From Antedon mediterranea (lineage: Eukaryota > Echinodermata > Crinoidea > Comatulida > Antedonidae), in contig NC_092673.1 of assembly GCF_964355755.1 (NCBI RefSeq), forward strand, positions 4,407,001 to 4,471,000: 64,000 bases of DNA. Direction: 5' to 3'. Positions 51,701 to 59,807 of the stretch are shown here, piece after piece. The notes below the pieces were generated by a model. It had not been told where the DNA came from, ran no database searches, and worked only from the letters and a program-made list of their open reading frames with translations. The position numbers were made by a program, and so were the translations under genes. Each line of letters opens with the position of its first letter. Position 1 is the stretch's first letter.

Positions 51701-54700
51701 GGATATGTATCGGAATGTAACCAACAGGCATTGTTTATATGGTAAGACTAATAGTTGATGTGTCTTAAAGGCATTTTATTATAATGTTGATGTTGGACCC
51801 AAATTTGGAATCAAAGACCCCATTTACACATAAGATTTGGGCCGGGATCGGCAATTGATAAGTGTAAACATGTAATAAGGTAAGGCTTTTATGTTTGGAC
51901 CAGCTTATGCAGTGAACCGTTACCAATGGATTGAGAAAGTGAAGTAAATAAATCGTCAGGGCCAACGTTTGGAACGCAAGTGTAAACGCACTGAATCAGG
52001 CCCAAACAATTCAATTTGGACCCGAACCTGGAGCGGCCCAGGACCCAATCATAAGTGTAAATGGGGTCTCAGTGGTTTTTGTAATTGTATTAGCATGTAT
52101 TGTAGCAATAGATTTGATTAAACAACAACAAAATTGTGTATTTCATTTATTTTTTTCACACAGTTTATCTCGAACCGTAACTGGAACTGTGAAACTAAAC
52201 AATGTATCAGAATATTATATAGAAGATTTCTCATCAGTTTTTCCAGTTGGTAAATTGGTGTCTGTCAAAATTATCAGGTTAGAATTATTTGTAACTGTGT
52301 ATCAAGTTCATATGTATTGTGGATGTAGAGCAGAATTTCTACACTATCAAACTAGTTTGACAAAAAAAAGTGTGATGTGCCCAATTATGGTAGTGATATG
52401 CTGACAAATATGGTAATGATATGACATCATCCATATATAGGCACATCACATTTTTTTGTCACATAAAGTTTGATAATGTCAACAGTTTTTTTTTCTATAT
52501 TTTCATAGAGTGAACAAAGATAAAGACAAAGTATCTATGTCGATGCTACCAAAGGACACAGGACTACCAGATGCTGTGCCAGAACATCTTAGAGGTCACT
52601 TCAAAGTTTCAAAGAAAGGTCAGTATGTCTTTAGCAACACATTCTGACAAGAGATCAACATACAGGAATATTTTATGGTAACACAAATTTTATTTTATAA
52701 TTATTTTTTTAATCAAATTTGTAGAATCAAGAAAGAGACAACGCAAGCAGCGACGCTTGAGCAAAGAGTCCGATGATAGCGGTATGGAGGAAAGTTCTTC
52801 AGATGAAGAAGAAGAGGTAAATGGTAGAGATAGTGTGATATATATGGCCGACTTCTGTTATAAACGACTTAGTCTTACATTCATCTGAATGATGACTAAA
52901 GCCAGGACTGTCTGGCTGGTCCCAACATTGACCAAGGGCTTCTCTCGTCCAGTGCCAACCTTAACCAGAGGAGAGGCATAAACCAATATGTCTGAGGCAG
53001 ATACTAGATGCAGGGGCTGCCAAAAAAGTCAGCAATGCTGATTTCAAATGCCTAATGGGACCCCAGCTCCAAAGTTTTTTATACTGTAACTAAAAATGCA
53101 TGATGATATATTATTATATTTCTCTATACTCAGTGACCTCTTCAGTTAAAGACTGTTCTCCCAGAGTTATGATTAGTGGCTGTGTGTGTACTAGTACACC
53201 GTATTAACCCCTACTCATCTCGATGTATTGACTTTTATGTGAAATTGCTTTTAAAATGTCATCATATAGATTGTATTTTCCATTACAGACAGCAACATCA
53301 GTTCCAAGTCTTAAGCTTTCCTCTGGGTTTTCCTGGGATGTTAATCTGTCCAAACTTGGTCAAATTGCGAAAGAGGATGATGTTGACTCAAGTAGTGAAG
53401 AGGAGGAAGATGATGAGGTATCTGGTCAATTTATATTATACTAGAGTAAAATGTCTAGAAAAACTACTTTGAGAAAGCAACCCTCTTTCGTTTGTGTTCG
53501 ATTAGTGAGTACTGCTACTAGTAGTACTGCTAGTAGACTCATTTGACCAGTATGATACTAAAGCTCTGTCTACACTATAAAATGTATATATGGACATGAT
53601 GATGTCATATCATTAGCATATTTGGGCATATCACTACTATATTTTGGTCACATTATACTTTTTTTATAAGTTTGTTTATTAGTTTGATATAAATTTCTCT
53701 TGTTCTGTTGTTCTGTAGTGGAATGGAAAGAGTGTATTGATATACCGTTTAATAATTTAAAACAAAACTTATTCACAGCCAGAAAAGAAAAAGATGAAAA
53801 AGGAAAATACTAATGACAAGAAATCTGAAGAAGCAGAAATACAGCAAGTAAGTAGCTGCTAATTAAGGAAGTACTGCTTTCTGGGGTCGGAACTAGACCA
53901 AGACATTTACACACAGTTTCTTTAAATCTAGTTGCGGTTGTATTTATTTTTAATTTTTTTATTTAAAATTATTATAGAGGGTGACCCTAAACAGCTTATG
54001 CTGATAATCAAGGGGCCCTCATGTTGAGTTATGTGTCTGTGTGTGACAGTTGCTGTGTGTATACTAGTACACTGGGGTAAACCCCTATTTGTCTCAAAAG
54101 ATGTACTAGGTTCTTTAAAGTGCACATAAGCCAGGTGTGTACACGGGACCTATGGTTTATAGTCCTTTATCCGATGGTATTCATATCAGGTTTTTTTGTG
54201 TAAACATTTATATTTTTTTTTGATCTGTGTTTTATTTGTTTTCAATGTGTTTTAATATGACAATACCTTAACGTACGGTGAGAGTTAATAAAATTGAGGA
54301 GGTACGACCAGAACCATGGAGTGAACGATGCAAACCTTTAACCTTCTCTTGCCATTGTAATTGTTCCTTTTAGGCCGAGCAATCTTTGATGCAGGAAGAT
54401 CGTAAACCAGAATCAGTGGATGACTTCAATCGTTTGCTTATTAGCTCACCAAATAGTTCAATGGTTTGGATTGGTTTCATGGCATTTCATCTACAGAACA
54501 CAGAAGCTGAAAAGGCTAGGGCTGTAGCTGAAAGAGCTCTTGAAACTATTAATTTCAGGTTGGTAATTTATACTATTGTCCATCAGGATCTATGACATAG
54601 AATTAGGTCCTGTATAGTAAAGAAAAAAGTGTAGAGTTATATTAGTAATTGGTCAGATGTTAGCCCTACTCTGACTTAATTTGTACTTTATACTAAGTAC

Positions 54701-57612
54701 ATTGAGAATACTTGTGCAGGGGTAAGTTTCTAGCCCAAGTAAGCAACGGGTAGTGCAGCAACATGATTATAACTACTGTGGAGTAGCTTTGTGTGATGGT
54801 GTTGAGTAATTGATGAGATGTTTACCCTATTCTGACATAATTTGTATTTTATACCAAGTACATTGAGACTGTATGTACCTTATTTTGTGGCATTAAGTAA
54901 AGAAAATGATCACAGAAACATTAACTCATTCCACTCTTGACAGGGAAGAACAAGAGAAATTAAATGTATGGGTAGCCTACCTAAATCTTGAAAACATGTA
55001 TGGTACCGAGGAAACACTTGTCAAGGTTTTCGAGAGGGCGCTACAACAGTGTGAGCCAATCAAAGTTTTCCAACAGCTTATTAGTATTTACCTTAGAACA
55101 ACTAAAATTGAGGTAAGATTTTATTGGGTGATCATTAAAATAAAATGATCACCTATTGTTATTGTATAAATCTTTATTCTTCTTATTTATTTCTGTAGAG
55201 ATTTTGTGTACCGATTATATGAAAAATGTCAATCTCAATGTTTTTCAAATTTTGAAATCAAAATATGGTGTGGTTCCCGTAATTTTACCTATGTTACACT
55301 GTATATAGATATACAGTATACTGTATATATTCTTTATGGCATATAATACGCACAACTCGGCACTATAAGCATATAGGCATCAAGTCATATAGGATATATA
55401 ATAATAGGATGGCATACATCAACATTTTTGCGATGCTTAGGCACATCATTTAAAATATTTGGATATATTTTATTCTAGGCAGCTGATCAGCTTTTTACTA
55501 CAATGGTGAAGAGGTTTAGATCTAACAAAGATGTCTGGATAAACTATGGCTCATTTCTCATGCAAAATGGCAAGCAAGATGCTGCACATAAGTTGATGCA
55601 GCGAAGCTTCAAAAGTCTTGAAACCAAACAACGTAAGTGAACCAATCATATTGCTTCACAACCATAAAGCTCTGTCTACGCTATCAAACTTTGGGACAAC
55701 AAAATGTGATGTGCCCATATATGGACATGATGAGGTCATATTAATAATAATAATAATATTTATTCGGCAAAAGTTCATAAAGTACATTTTACAATTCATC
55801 TTGCCAGGAGCAAGTAATAGGCATGAGCCCAAACAGAAAACTGCTCTTACTCCATCATTACTTATAAAATACAAAAATAACAAAACTAAGTAGCACAAAT
55901 TAAGTCAAAATAAAACAAAACAAAGTTATAATGAGATACACCAATTAAAAATAAGCTGCATTGAATAAACAATATAAACAATTACAACTTAATATTTTGA
56001 GATCAAATGTTTGATGAGTTGGGCTTTAAAGTCTGAAATTGTAGCACATTGTTTAATTTCATTGGGAAGTTGCTCCCATAATCTAGGGAAAATAACAAAC
56101 GATGAATTTAAAAATGTATTGGTCTTTGCCTTCCAATGTATTAACCGCCCTTCACACCTCTCACTTGATCTCACAAACTCATTAACGGATGATGGACAGA
56201 GACCATGCATTATTTTAAAACCTAATGTGAGTCTATACACTTTAAATATATCTTCAATACTTAGGGTCTTTAACCTATATAAATATGAAGTGTCCCAATT
56301 TCCTTCTTTTCTGTACATAATTATTCTAGTGGCCTTTCTCTGAACCCTTTCAAGTCTATACATATGAGAAATTTCAGTAGGTGCCCACATACAACAACAG
56401 TAAGTCACAACAGGTAGTATTAGTGCTTTGTAAAGATTTAGCATTGCCATCCAAGACATTGCTTTACTACATCTTGAAACAAAACCAAACCATATTTGGC
56501 AATATCACTACCATATTTGGGCACATGACACTTTTTTTTGATAAGTAGATTCATGATGACCCAATGAATTAGTTTCCATTGAGGTCCTACAAACAAATCT
56601 GATAAATAAACCTTTGTTAATTTACATTAGATGTTGATGTAATCGTGAAATTTGCTCAGATGGAGTTTAAGTTCGGCGAGCCTGAACGTGGAAAGACAAT
56701 GTTTGACAACGTTTTGTCGAGTTACTCAAAGCGCACAGACATCTGGTCTGTGTATTTAGATATGGTGATCAAACAAACGGATGCATCTAACACAAGGTTT
56801 GTATTCGGATTATAAAATACAATTAGAGTATAATGTATATAATAATATATAGAAATGGTATTAAAATACTAGAGTGATCTAGTCGACAGTGAATTGATGA
56901 ACAGGACAGGAACTCCTCAAAATGGCTGCCTTATATCTGTTCAAAATATTGTTTATTTTATATAAAAATTTAAATTAACCTAAAATATTGTGAATAAGTC
57001 AGAATCTGTATTTGTTTTTTTACAGTGAAGTTACCTATTGTTAATGGCAATAAAATAGTTTTTTGGTAATAGTCTTGAATTTTCAAATACGAGAATTTTA
57101 TTTTGCATTGATATTCTCAACACTCTGTAACATAGCCATAGTGGTGCATGACTGAGTGTTTGCTTATCTGATTGGTCGATTGATGCATATCAGGTGGTGC
57201 CTCTCCATGCTGGCTCAGTTTTTTAGCTATATGATTGCTTGGAATTGACAAACTAGATGTATAATATATCTATGATATAATATCGTCTATTGAACGCCAT
57301 GTGACCCACAATCGTCCAATCAAATGAAAGGAATCTATTTAGATGTTATATAATACAACATGATTGTAACGTACAGTAATGTAATAATATGAATCTCTTT
57401 CTGAGACGCAATTTTGTACAAAATTTATTTATTTTCTTTGTAGAAACTTATTCGAGCGTGTCATCACTCTTGATCTGCCACCTAAGAAGATCAAGTTCTT
57501 CTTCAAGCGCTACCTGGACTATGAAAAGAAGTTTGGCGATGATGGTACAGTGAAAGCAGTAAAAGAAAAGGCTGTGAAATATGTTGAGAAGAAATCTTCA
57601 GATCTTGGTTGA
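27729..57612 (+). CDS. PDCD11: RRP5/PDCD11, ribosome-biogenesis protein with S1 and HAT repeats, 34 coding exons
   Basis: Exons: 27729-27848, 28053-28208, 28628-28828, 29289-29447, 29815-29938, 30355-30650, 31562-31774, 32082-32273, 32622-32768, 33010-33190, 33762-33961, 36168-36362, 37119-37289, 37468-37681, 39454-39716, 41741-41842, 42708-42778, 48524-48673, 49250-49349, 49927-50069, 50420-50522, 50630-50819, 51233-51413, 51562-51741, 52164-52277, 52509-52618, 52725-52816, 53289-53417, 53779-53847, 54374-54558, 54944-55112, 55479-55632, 56631-56796, 57444-57612. All are GT-AG and in frame: 1,802 residues (human about 1,870). RRP5 is a nucleolar factor needed for pre-rRNA cleavages towards both 18S and 5.8S/25-28S rRNA. 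Residues 1-92 are Lys-rich with the family start FPRG. Residues about 95-1425 hold tandem S1 RNA-binding domains ([34 protein letters not shown]). Residues 1426-1522 are basic then acidic, with [10 protein letters not shown]. Residues about 1530-1795 are HAT repeats ([52 protein letters not shown]). Exon 12's donor could be 36363 or slightly later. Confidence 0.95.
29565..29690 (-). mobile_element. MITE family A copy, truncated right end
   Basis: In RRP5 intron 4. The left end TTAAGCTATGTGTACACTAT and CAAACTAGTTTGTCAAAAAA are present; the copy decays after GGGCATATATACA and the right terminus is absent. Confidence 0.72.
29990..30248 (-). mobile_element. tRNA-derived SINE (Ser/Leu-like head), copy 2
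   Basis: In RRP5 intron 5. On the minus strand it begins GTGAGTGGCTGAGCAGTTAA (box A-like) and ends in a TTGAATAAATAAA tail at about 29992-30004. It retains a segment (30165-30212) lost in copy 1 and lacks about 25 bp present there (GACTAGTAGGGCGTT region). Confidence 0.65.
30865..31376. mobile_element. Inverted-repeat element (about 510 bp) in RRP5 intron 6
   Basis: The left arm GGGAGGTTTTGCAACCTAAT then ACGAATACGATAACGAAAAC is mirrored at the right by GTTTTCGTTATCGTATTCGT then AAGATTGCGAAACCTCTC. Terminal repeats of roughly 50 bp, no protein coding. A non-autonomous DNA transposon by structure. Confidence 0.8.
31838..32003 (+). mobile_element. MITE family A copy
   Basis: In RRP5 intron 7. 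Left end TTAAAGCTCTGTCTACACTA; the right end has a small deletion (TTTGATGAGTAGGCAGAGCT). Confidence 0.85.
32903..32950 (-). mobile_element. MITE family A terminal fragment
   Basis: About 45 bp of one end only (CTCTGTCCACACTATTAAAC then TGACAAGTGTGATGTGC), in RRP5 intron 9. Confidence 0.6.
33977..35232. repeat. 19-bp minisatellite, about 66 units, in RRP5 intron 11
   Basis: Unit CATTTTATTAGTACCCAGR, with R alternating between A and G along the array. The array begins about 15 bp after the donor of exon 11 (33962). Rare variants: TACCTAGG in the second unit, ATTAATACC near 34173, TAACCAGG near 34880, CACTTTATT near 34034. The high unit identity indicates recent expansion. Confidence 0.95.
35476..35520. 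mobile_element. MITE family A terminal fragment
   Basis: One end only (AAAGCTCTGTCTACACAATC then AAACTTGATTGACAAAAAAG), just left of the next element. Confidence 0.6.
35557..36120. mobile_element. Inverted-repeat element (about 565 bp) with CTCCGGAG-rich arms
   Basis: The left end TACCCCTTTCACACCAAAAC then TCCGGAGTGTCTCCGG is mirrored by CGGAGTGTCTCCGGAG then TTTTGCTTTTGGTGTGAAAG GGGTA at the right. Partial second arms at 35643 and 35945 (TTTCACACCAAxACxCCGGGGTxT) suggest internal duplication or nesting. It ends 47 bp before RRP5 exon 12. Confidence 0.85.
36401..36626. mobile_element. MITE family B copy 3
   Basis: Ends TTTAAAGATGTATTGTCTCC and GGGGGACCATATATCTTTAA; about 225 bp, internally shortened. 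It begins some 40 bp after the donor of RRP5 exon 12. Confidence 0.75.
37747..38954. mobile_element. 1.2-kb foldback element with long inverted arms in RRP5 intron 14
   Basis: Complementary blocks occur in mirrored order: CGTGAGGTGGTTTCCCG (37749) against CGGGAAATTACCTCACG (38937); AAAACGGTACTGGGTATG (37783) against CATACCCAGTACCATTTTGA (38906); AAGGAAGAAAAGCAAAGAGA (38061) against TCTCTTTGCTTTTCTTCCTT (38529); GGCGATCTTGTCAAAGGTCA (38143) against TGACCTTTGACAAGATCGCC (38443). The arms extend almost to the centre. No ORF. Confidence 0.82.
39157..39342. mobile_element. MITE family E copy 1
   Basis: About 185 bp, almost a full palindrome: AAGCGTGGTTCCCACTAGCG with AACGCAAGGACGTAACGCAA at the left, and TTGCGTTGCGTTTACGTCCT to CTAGTGGGAACCAAGCTTTA at the right. 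A second copy is at 62.91-63.11 kb. In RRP5 intron 14. Confidence 0.85.
40490..40772. repeat. Polypurine tract in RRP5 intron 15
   Basis: About 280 bp almost without pyrimidines on the plus strand, built from GGGAGAGG, GGGAACAGGGAGAGG and GGAAAGAGG variants; the segment near 40561-40625 is a decayed tandem of GGGAACAGGGAGAG. Confidence 0.9.
41996..42156 (-). mobile_element. MITE family A copy
   Basis: In RRP5 intron 16. Left end AAGTTCTGTCTACTGTACTA then TCAAACTAGTTTGAC; right end TTTGATAGTGTAGATAGAGC. Confidence 0.83.
43330..43590. repeat. Interspersed repeat with CCTCTATTAAGGGGACA motifs
   Basis: The block AACCTCTATTAAGGGGACAC near 43333 has complementary and variant forms at 43370 (TGTCCCCTTAATAGAG) and 43561 (TGTCCCTTTAATAGAGGTTT), so it is partly palindromic. 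Related to the repeat at 7.78-7.99 kb. Lies between RRP5 exon 17 and the 3' end of the LRR gene. Confidence 0.55.
43678..46146 (-). CDS. LRR-Ig single-pass membrane protein, intronless, nested in RRP5 intron 17
   Basis: One uninterrupted frame of 822 residues. Residues 1-30: signal peptide (hydrophobic [13 protein letters not shown]). Residues 31-62: Cys-rich N-terminal cap (C31, C39, C48, C50, C55, C62). Residues about 65-410: roughly 13-14 leucine-rich repeats of the 24-residue LxxLxLxxNxL type. Residues about 410-456: C-terminal LRR cap (C412, C414, C435, C456). Residues about 463-546: one I-set-like Ig domain (C480 and C528, with W492 and DxxxYxC-like NNGTYIC). Residues 550-745: Ser/Thr/Lys-rich, mucin-like stalk with many N-glycosylation sequons. 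Residues about 748-768: transmembrane helix, then a basic stop-transfer run and a tail of about 50 residues. The layout matches LRR-Ig adhesion/receptor families (LINGO, AMIGO, LRIG, LRRN types), but orthology cannot be assigned by eye. The start at 46146 is followed by in-frame ATGs at residues 4 and 7. Antisense to RRP5; no introns seen. Confidence 0.88.
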   Translation of the reverse strand: MSTMRKMTATNWILFLTWILTLIPKNRTQTCNDTGIISCRYNHQSQKCLCKNFDCIPHEQICLHVLSLELTSGTYTHIPSYAFTDYYRLKILKISNSAINEIHANAFDGLTTLETLHLKSNKLDRIHVGAFNNLSNLTSLNLENNNLQNLSKGIFYGLQRLTSLFLSQNPLKESRMEYFDQYLPLTLLHMDMIDIDSLEQGCFHNLPDLRIISLKDNFLNRIQVGVFGGLSSLWSLDLSRNNVQTIEEGSFKSANNLSYVELKFNNISNFNELLRALPSGLISLSVYKNAITDIHGLQTRNLEKLINLDLSINHIRTLSSDSFLGMPFLENLDLSMNQLKTVDLTLLPHSIKSLLLSKNLIENLILPTTTTCLPQLTNFVLKSNNFETFPVSLIELTPSLSRLDLKLNNLVCDCNFKEFENSTVNTSNLYVSSHCSSEQSQESLAEKDVADLSSNCIQPLVRTTFEHLSIIEGGSMTLNCYVKGIPFPRVIWQGPTGKTLFGKYDYVNDVTFMEIIEAGKENNGTYICSSTNPLGTSNVSFNVFVIPQKQNDFTTVKMEESNLGSTITTDIIWTTLNAMITSEIVKDTHVTSIPPRQTIFTLTNIDQTMDLVETTEMSVVKTTELGTTSHDSSTLNLLTTNKNSQPNKILTTQNTKTIKNISFSSLIQSSLTTIKSTTKETSEKTESKLFRSSTNSPKSMTQHQAKLIKTLQMSTLPQDATKKNTTTTHKNNIDTTVPSRSKKSPGKIIVIPFLIILSITAVLFILKYLVRKVRSKLRKPVNVFILDDVNEELWQDEEIQNNVCETEMHVGLLSNFKEFSYG
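46539..46983. mobile_element. Inverted-repeat element (about 445 bp) upstream of the LRR gene
   Basis: The left end AGGGCCTGTTTATGCTGCAA is mirrored by TTTGCAGCAGAAACAGACCC at the right, with internal AACCGGTTA words in both orientations (TAACCGGTTAAAAGG, TTTAACCGGTTATCG). It lies about 400 bp upstream of the LRR start codon. Confidence 0.65.
47040..48520. other. RRP5 intron 17, distal part
   Basis: AT-rich sequence with no coding exon or clear repeat. It lies upstream of the LRR gene on the minus strand, so promoter elements or a 5' non-coding exon of that gene could be here. Confidence 0.4.
50094..50280 (+). mobile_element. MITE family A copy with five 21-bp units, right end lost
   Basis: In RRP5 intron 20, 24 bp after the donor. 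Left end AAAGCTCTTTCTACACTATC; five CCATATTTGGGC-type units; breaks off in a poly-T run at the start of the right terminus. Confidence 0.82.
50900..51196. mobile_element. MITE family B copy 4
   Basis: Fills most of RRP5 intron 22. Ends TTTAAAGATGTATTGTCCCC and GGGGGACAATATATCTTTAA. Its right edge is about 37 bp from the acceptor of exon 23. Confidence 0.8.
51815..52069. mobile_element. Inverted-repeat element (about 255 bp) in RRP5 intron 24
   Basis: The left end GACCCCATTTACACATAAGA then TTTGGGCC is mirrored by GGACCCAATCATAAGTGTAA then ATGGGGTC at the right. GTAAAC/GTTTAC words recur inside. Confidence 0.78.
52330..52487 (-). mobile_element. MITE family A copy, degraded ends
   Basis: In RRP5 intron 25. 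CTACACTATCAAACTAGTTT at the left; AAAGTTTGATAATGTCAACA at the right. The right edge is about 20 bp from the acceptor of exon 26. Confidence 0.8.
52883..53002 (+). ncRNA. Candidate box C/D snoRNA in RRP5 intron 27
   Basis: A box C match ATGATGA (52889-52895), a box D match CTGA (52992-52995) and a 5-bp terminal stem ATCTG/CAGAT just outside them (52883-52887 and 52998-53002). The span of 120 nt is long for the class and no guide target was tested, so this may be chance. Ribosome-biogenesis genes are common snoRNA hosts, which raises the prior a little. Confidence 0.2.
53560..53690 (+). mobile_element. MITE family A copy, right end degraded
   Basis: In RRP5 intron 28. Left end TAAAGCTCTGTCTACACTAT, then the GACATGATGATGTCAT palindrome and TTTGGGCATATCACTACTAT; the right terminus survives only as a GTTTGATAT-like remnant. 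Confidence 0.78.
53930..54178 (-). mobile_element. tRNA-derived SINE copy 3, head missing
   Basis: In RRP5 intron 29. It shares the body with copies 1 and 2 (AGTACACTGGGGTAAACCCC; GGTTCTTTAAAGTGCACATA; ACCTATGGTTTATAGTCC) but stops before the tRNA-like head. A further fragment with TACTAGTACACCG-type sequence is at about 53164-53225. Confidence 0.55.
54646..54868. repeat. Two direct copies of about 62 bp in RRP5 intron 30
   Basis: Copies at 54646-54707 and 54805-54868 share CTCTGACTTAATTTGTACTT / TTCTGACATAATTTGTATTT and ATACxAAGTACATTGAGA. They are about 160 bp apart. Function unknown; a duplicated small RNA or a simple duplication are both possible. Confidence 0.6.
55664..56545 (+). mobile_element. 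MITE family A copy split by a LINE insertion
   Basis: In RRP5 intron 32. The left half (AAAGCTCTGTCTACGCTATC through GACATGATGAGGTCATA) ends at about 55740, and the right half resumes at about 56486 (CCATATTTGGCAATATCACT; GGGCACATGACACTTTTTTT). The gap is filled by the LINE tail described next; the final terminus is lost. Confidence 0.8.
55741..56485 (-). mobile_element. 5'-truncated LINE (CR1-like), 3' end of reverse-transcriptase ORF
   Basis: Minus-strand frame 56459-55989 encodes 156 residues ending in a stop. It has the usual C-terminal ORF2 pattern of CR1-like LINEs: [32 protein letters not shown], then [15 protein letters not shown] and [14 protein letters not shown] 3' region follows and ends in an (ATT)n tail at 55741-55757. 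The catalytic part of the enzyme is absent, so the copy is dead on arrival. Without family comparison the clade is approximate. Confidence 0.8.
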
Positions 57613-57748
57613 ATTCGAGCAAGACTTTCCTGCAGTTGCATGTGATGAACTATTATGTACCTTATTGAGATAAATATACTTTTTCTGATATTTTTAATTA
57701 TTTACAAAAAACTTGTGTAACAACGCATTTCTATGATTGAGGGTTTTG

Positions 57749-57754
57749 AATAAA
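57749..57754 (+). other. Candidate polyadenylation signal of RRP5
   Basis: AATAAA 137 bp after the stop codon, within GGGTTTTGAATAAATTTG; the first canonical hexamer after the CDS. Confidence 0.55.
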
Positions 57755-57859
57755 TTTGATCATAGCCTTTTTTCAGCAGAAAATCAATTTGAAAACTTAA
57801 TTAAGGAAATCTAATAGTTTTCTAATTTTTTTTTAATGATAATTCATACAATTTACAAA

Positions 57860-58150
57860 ATTACATAAAACAATAAAATTGTATTCAAATTGATGTATGA
57901 ATTGGTAAATTATGTATGGGTGGTGTCCAAAATGTGTTTAATGATAACATTTAGGACAATACAATACTTTATTAAAAGACATTATTTTGAAACAAACGCT
58001 TTTGTTGTTAATTATCTAAATGTATTGTATAACACTTTACAAAATAGTGTTATACTGTGGTAGAACATGTCATATCTGTATGCTGCCCTCTTGTTTTATA
58101 TTAGGTCAATAGTGATTTCAATATTTTATTTTTCTTTTCCCTACTTTTAA
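57860..58150. other. RRP5 3' flank, nothing recognised
   Basis: AT-rich sequence without coding potential. Confidence 0.5.
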
Positions 58151-58153
58151 GAA

Positions 58154-58353
58154 GCTTAAACTATCAAACTTTATGTGACAAAAAAAATTAGATGTGCCCA
58201 TATATGGACACGATGACGTCATATCACTACCATATTTGGGCATATCACTACCATATTTGGGCATATCACTACCATATTTGGGCATATCACTACCTTATTT
58301 GGGCACATCACACTTTTTTTGTCAAACAAGTATGTTAGTGTAGACAGAGCTTT
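58154..58353 (+). mobile_element. MITE family A copy with four 21-bp units
   Basis: The left end is shortened (AAGCTTAAACTATCAAACTT) and the right end complete (TTAGTGTAGACAGAGCTTTA). Four CATATTTGGGC-type units give about 200 bp. Confidence 0.85.
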
Positions 58354-58512
58354 ATGTAGAGACTGAATGATCTTATCTTTCTGTTCTTGAGGTACTACTC
58401 ACTCATGTGTATTCTTGTGTTAGGGTCACGTGAGTAATAATACTATTAATAGCATAATGTTCATGTTTACTTGAGCATTATGTATTTGAGACTAGTACTG
58501 AGCACACTAGCT

Positions 58513-58674
58513 ATAAAGCTCTGTCTACTACACTATCAAATTTTATGTGACTAAAAAATGTGATGTGCCCATATATGGACATGATGATGTCATATCACTA
58601 CCATATTTTTAGGCGTATCACTACCATATTTGTGCACATCACAACTAGTTTGATTGTGTAAACAGAGCTTTAAG
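58513..58674 (+). mobile_element. MITE family A copy
   Basis: Ends ATAAAGCTCTGTCTACTACA and TTTGATTGTGTAAACAGAGC. About 160 bp after the previous copy, same orientation. Confidence 0.84.
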
Positions 58675-58924
58675 CCTGTATGGTCGTTCATTTCATTTCA
58701 TTTCTTTATTCGACAACAAGCAGTCCAGGGGTTGCGACAGCAACAGAGCGCCATAACACATTTGTGTGCACGTGAGCAACAAATTATTACTCGTTCAAAA
58801 TAGAATGCTTTTGCCAGTACCACTTATATTAGTATAGTTATATACTCTACTTTACATCTATTATTGGGGTTTATTTACTGGTACTTCACCCACAGAGGTA
58901 GGTCACCCGGTGGTATACATGTCG

Positions 58925-59260
58925 TATGTATAAGTATTTATTTATTTATTCCACATTTATTTAGTCATCAATTACAGTACATCATAATTACAGTACAACT
59001 GAAAACAGGGATCCTGCATAAAAAAGCTGTAGCTTCGTTTTTTTGTAGGACCCTTTTACATAAGAACAAGTATATAGAACTTAAATAAACAAAGGTGTTG
59101 TTAATCAGCATATAGTGATAAAAAGTATTTTTTGACCTGTTTTTTTATACATTTATTTTGTTTCTTTAAGATAACCGGTTTATTACCACCATTACAAGTG
59201 AATTCTTTCCACAATTTTGGTCCATATATGTGTATAGTCGAGATAAATTAACCAGCAGAC
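58925..59260 (-). mobile_element. LINE 3' tail (degraded)
   Basis: On the minus strand one frame reads YGPKLWKEFTCNGGNKPVIL, then ..KKQVKKYFLSLYAD and a stop at 59103-59101. This matches the end of LINE ORF2 proteins (YGPKLWNxLP ... FKKxLKxYLL). An A-rich 3' end with AATAAATAAATA lies at about 58930. An in-frame stop just upstream shows decay. Nearby TTTCTTTATTCGACAACAAG at 58.70 kb may be another tail. Confidence 0.55.
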
Positions 59261-59633
59261 CTTTTACAGACTATTTATATAGGTCTAAATGAAATAAAAT
59301 AAAGCATTATGATATGTTTTAATATGCCGTTTATGTATATCCTTGAAATATAGTAATCTTAGCACAGGCTGATTTGGTGCATTCCAATAGTAAATGTTAA
59401 TGTTGACGCCTGTTGGTTTTTTTTCACAGATCGTTATATAAATTAAAGCGATTAATATTTTTTTATATAAATGCCAATCAGAACCTAAATATAGATGGGT
59501 TCCGTAATTTTACCTATGATATACAGTATATCATATGTGACATAAAATAGACAAAGTACAGCACTATAAATAATATATTTACTTCTGGTCGTAAGGATAC
59601 GTACATGTGACGCGTATTTGAACGTTTATGTTA

Positions 59634-59807
59634 AGCTCTTCTTCTATCTGTCTACACTATCAAACTACTGTAGTTTGACAAAAAAATTGTGTGCCCAAAT
59701 ATGGCAGTGGTATGCCCAAATATGGTAGTGATATGACATCATCATGTCCATATATGGGCACATCACATTTTTGTCCATAAAGTTTGATAGTGTAGACAAT
59801 GCTTTAC
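59634..59807 (-). mobile_element. MITE family A copy
   Basis: Reverse orientation; ends TATCTGTCTACACTATCAAA and GATAGTGTAGACAATGCTTT. Confidence 0.84.
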
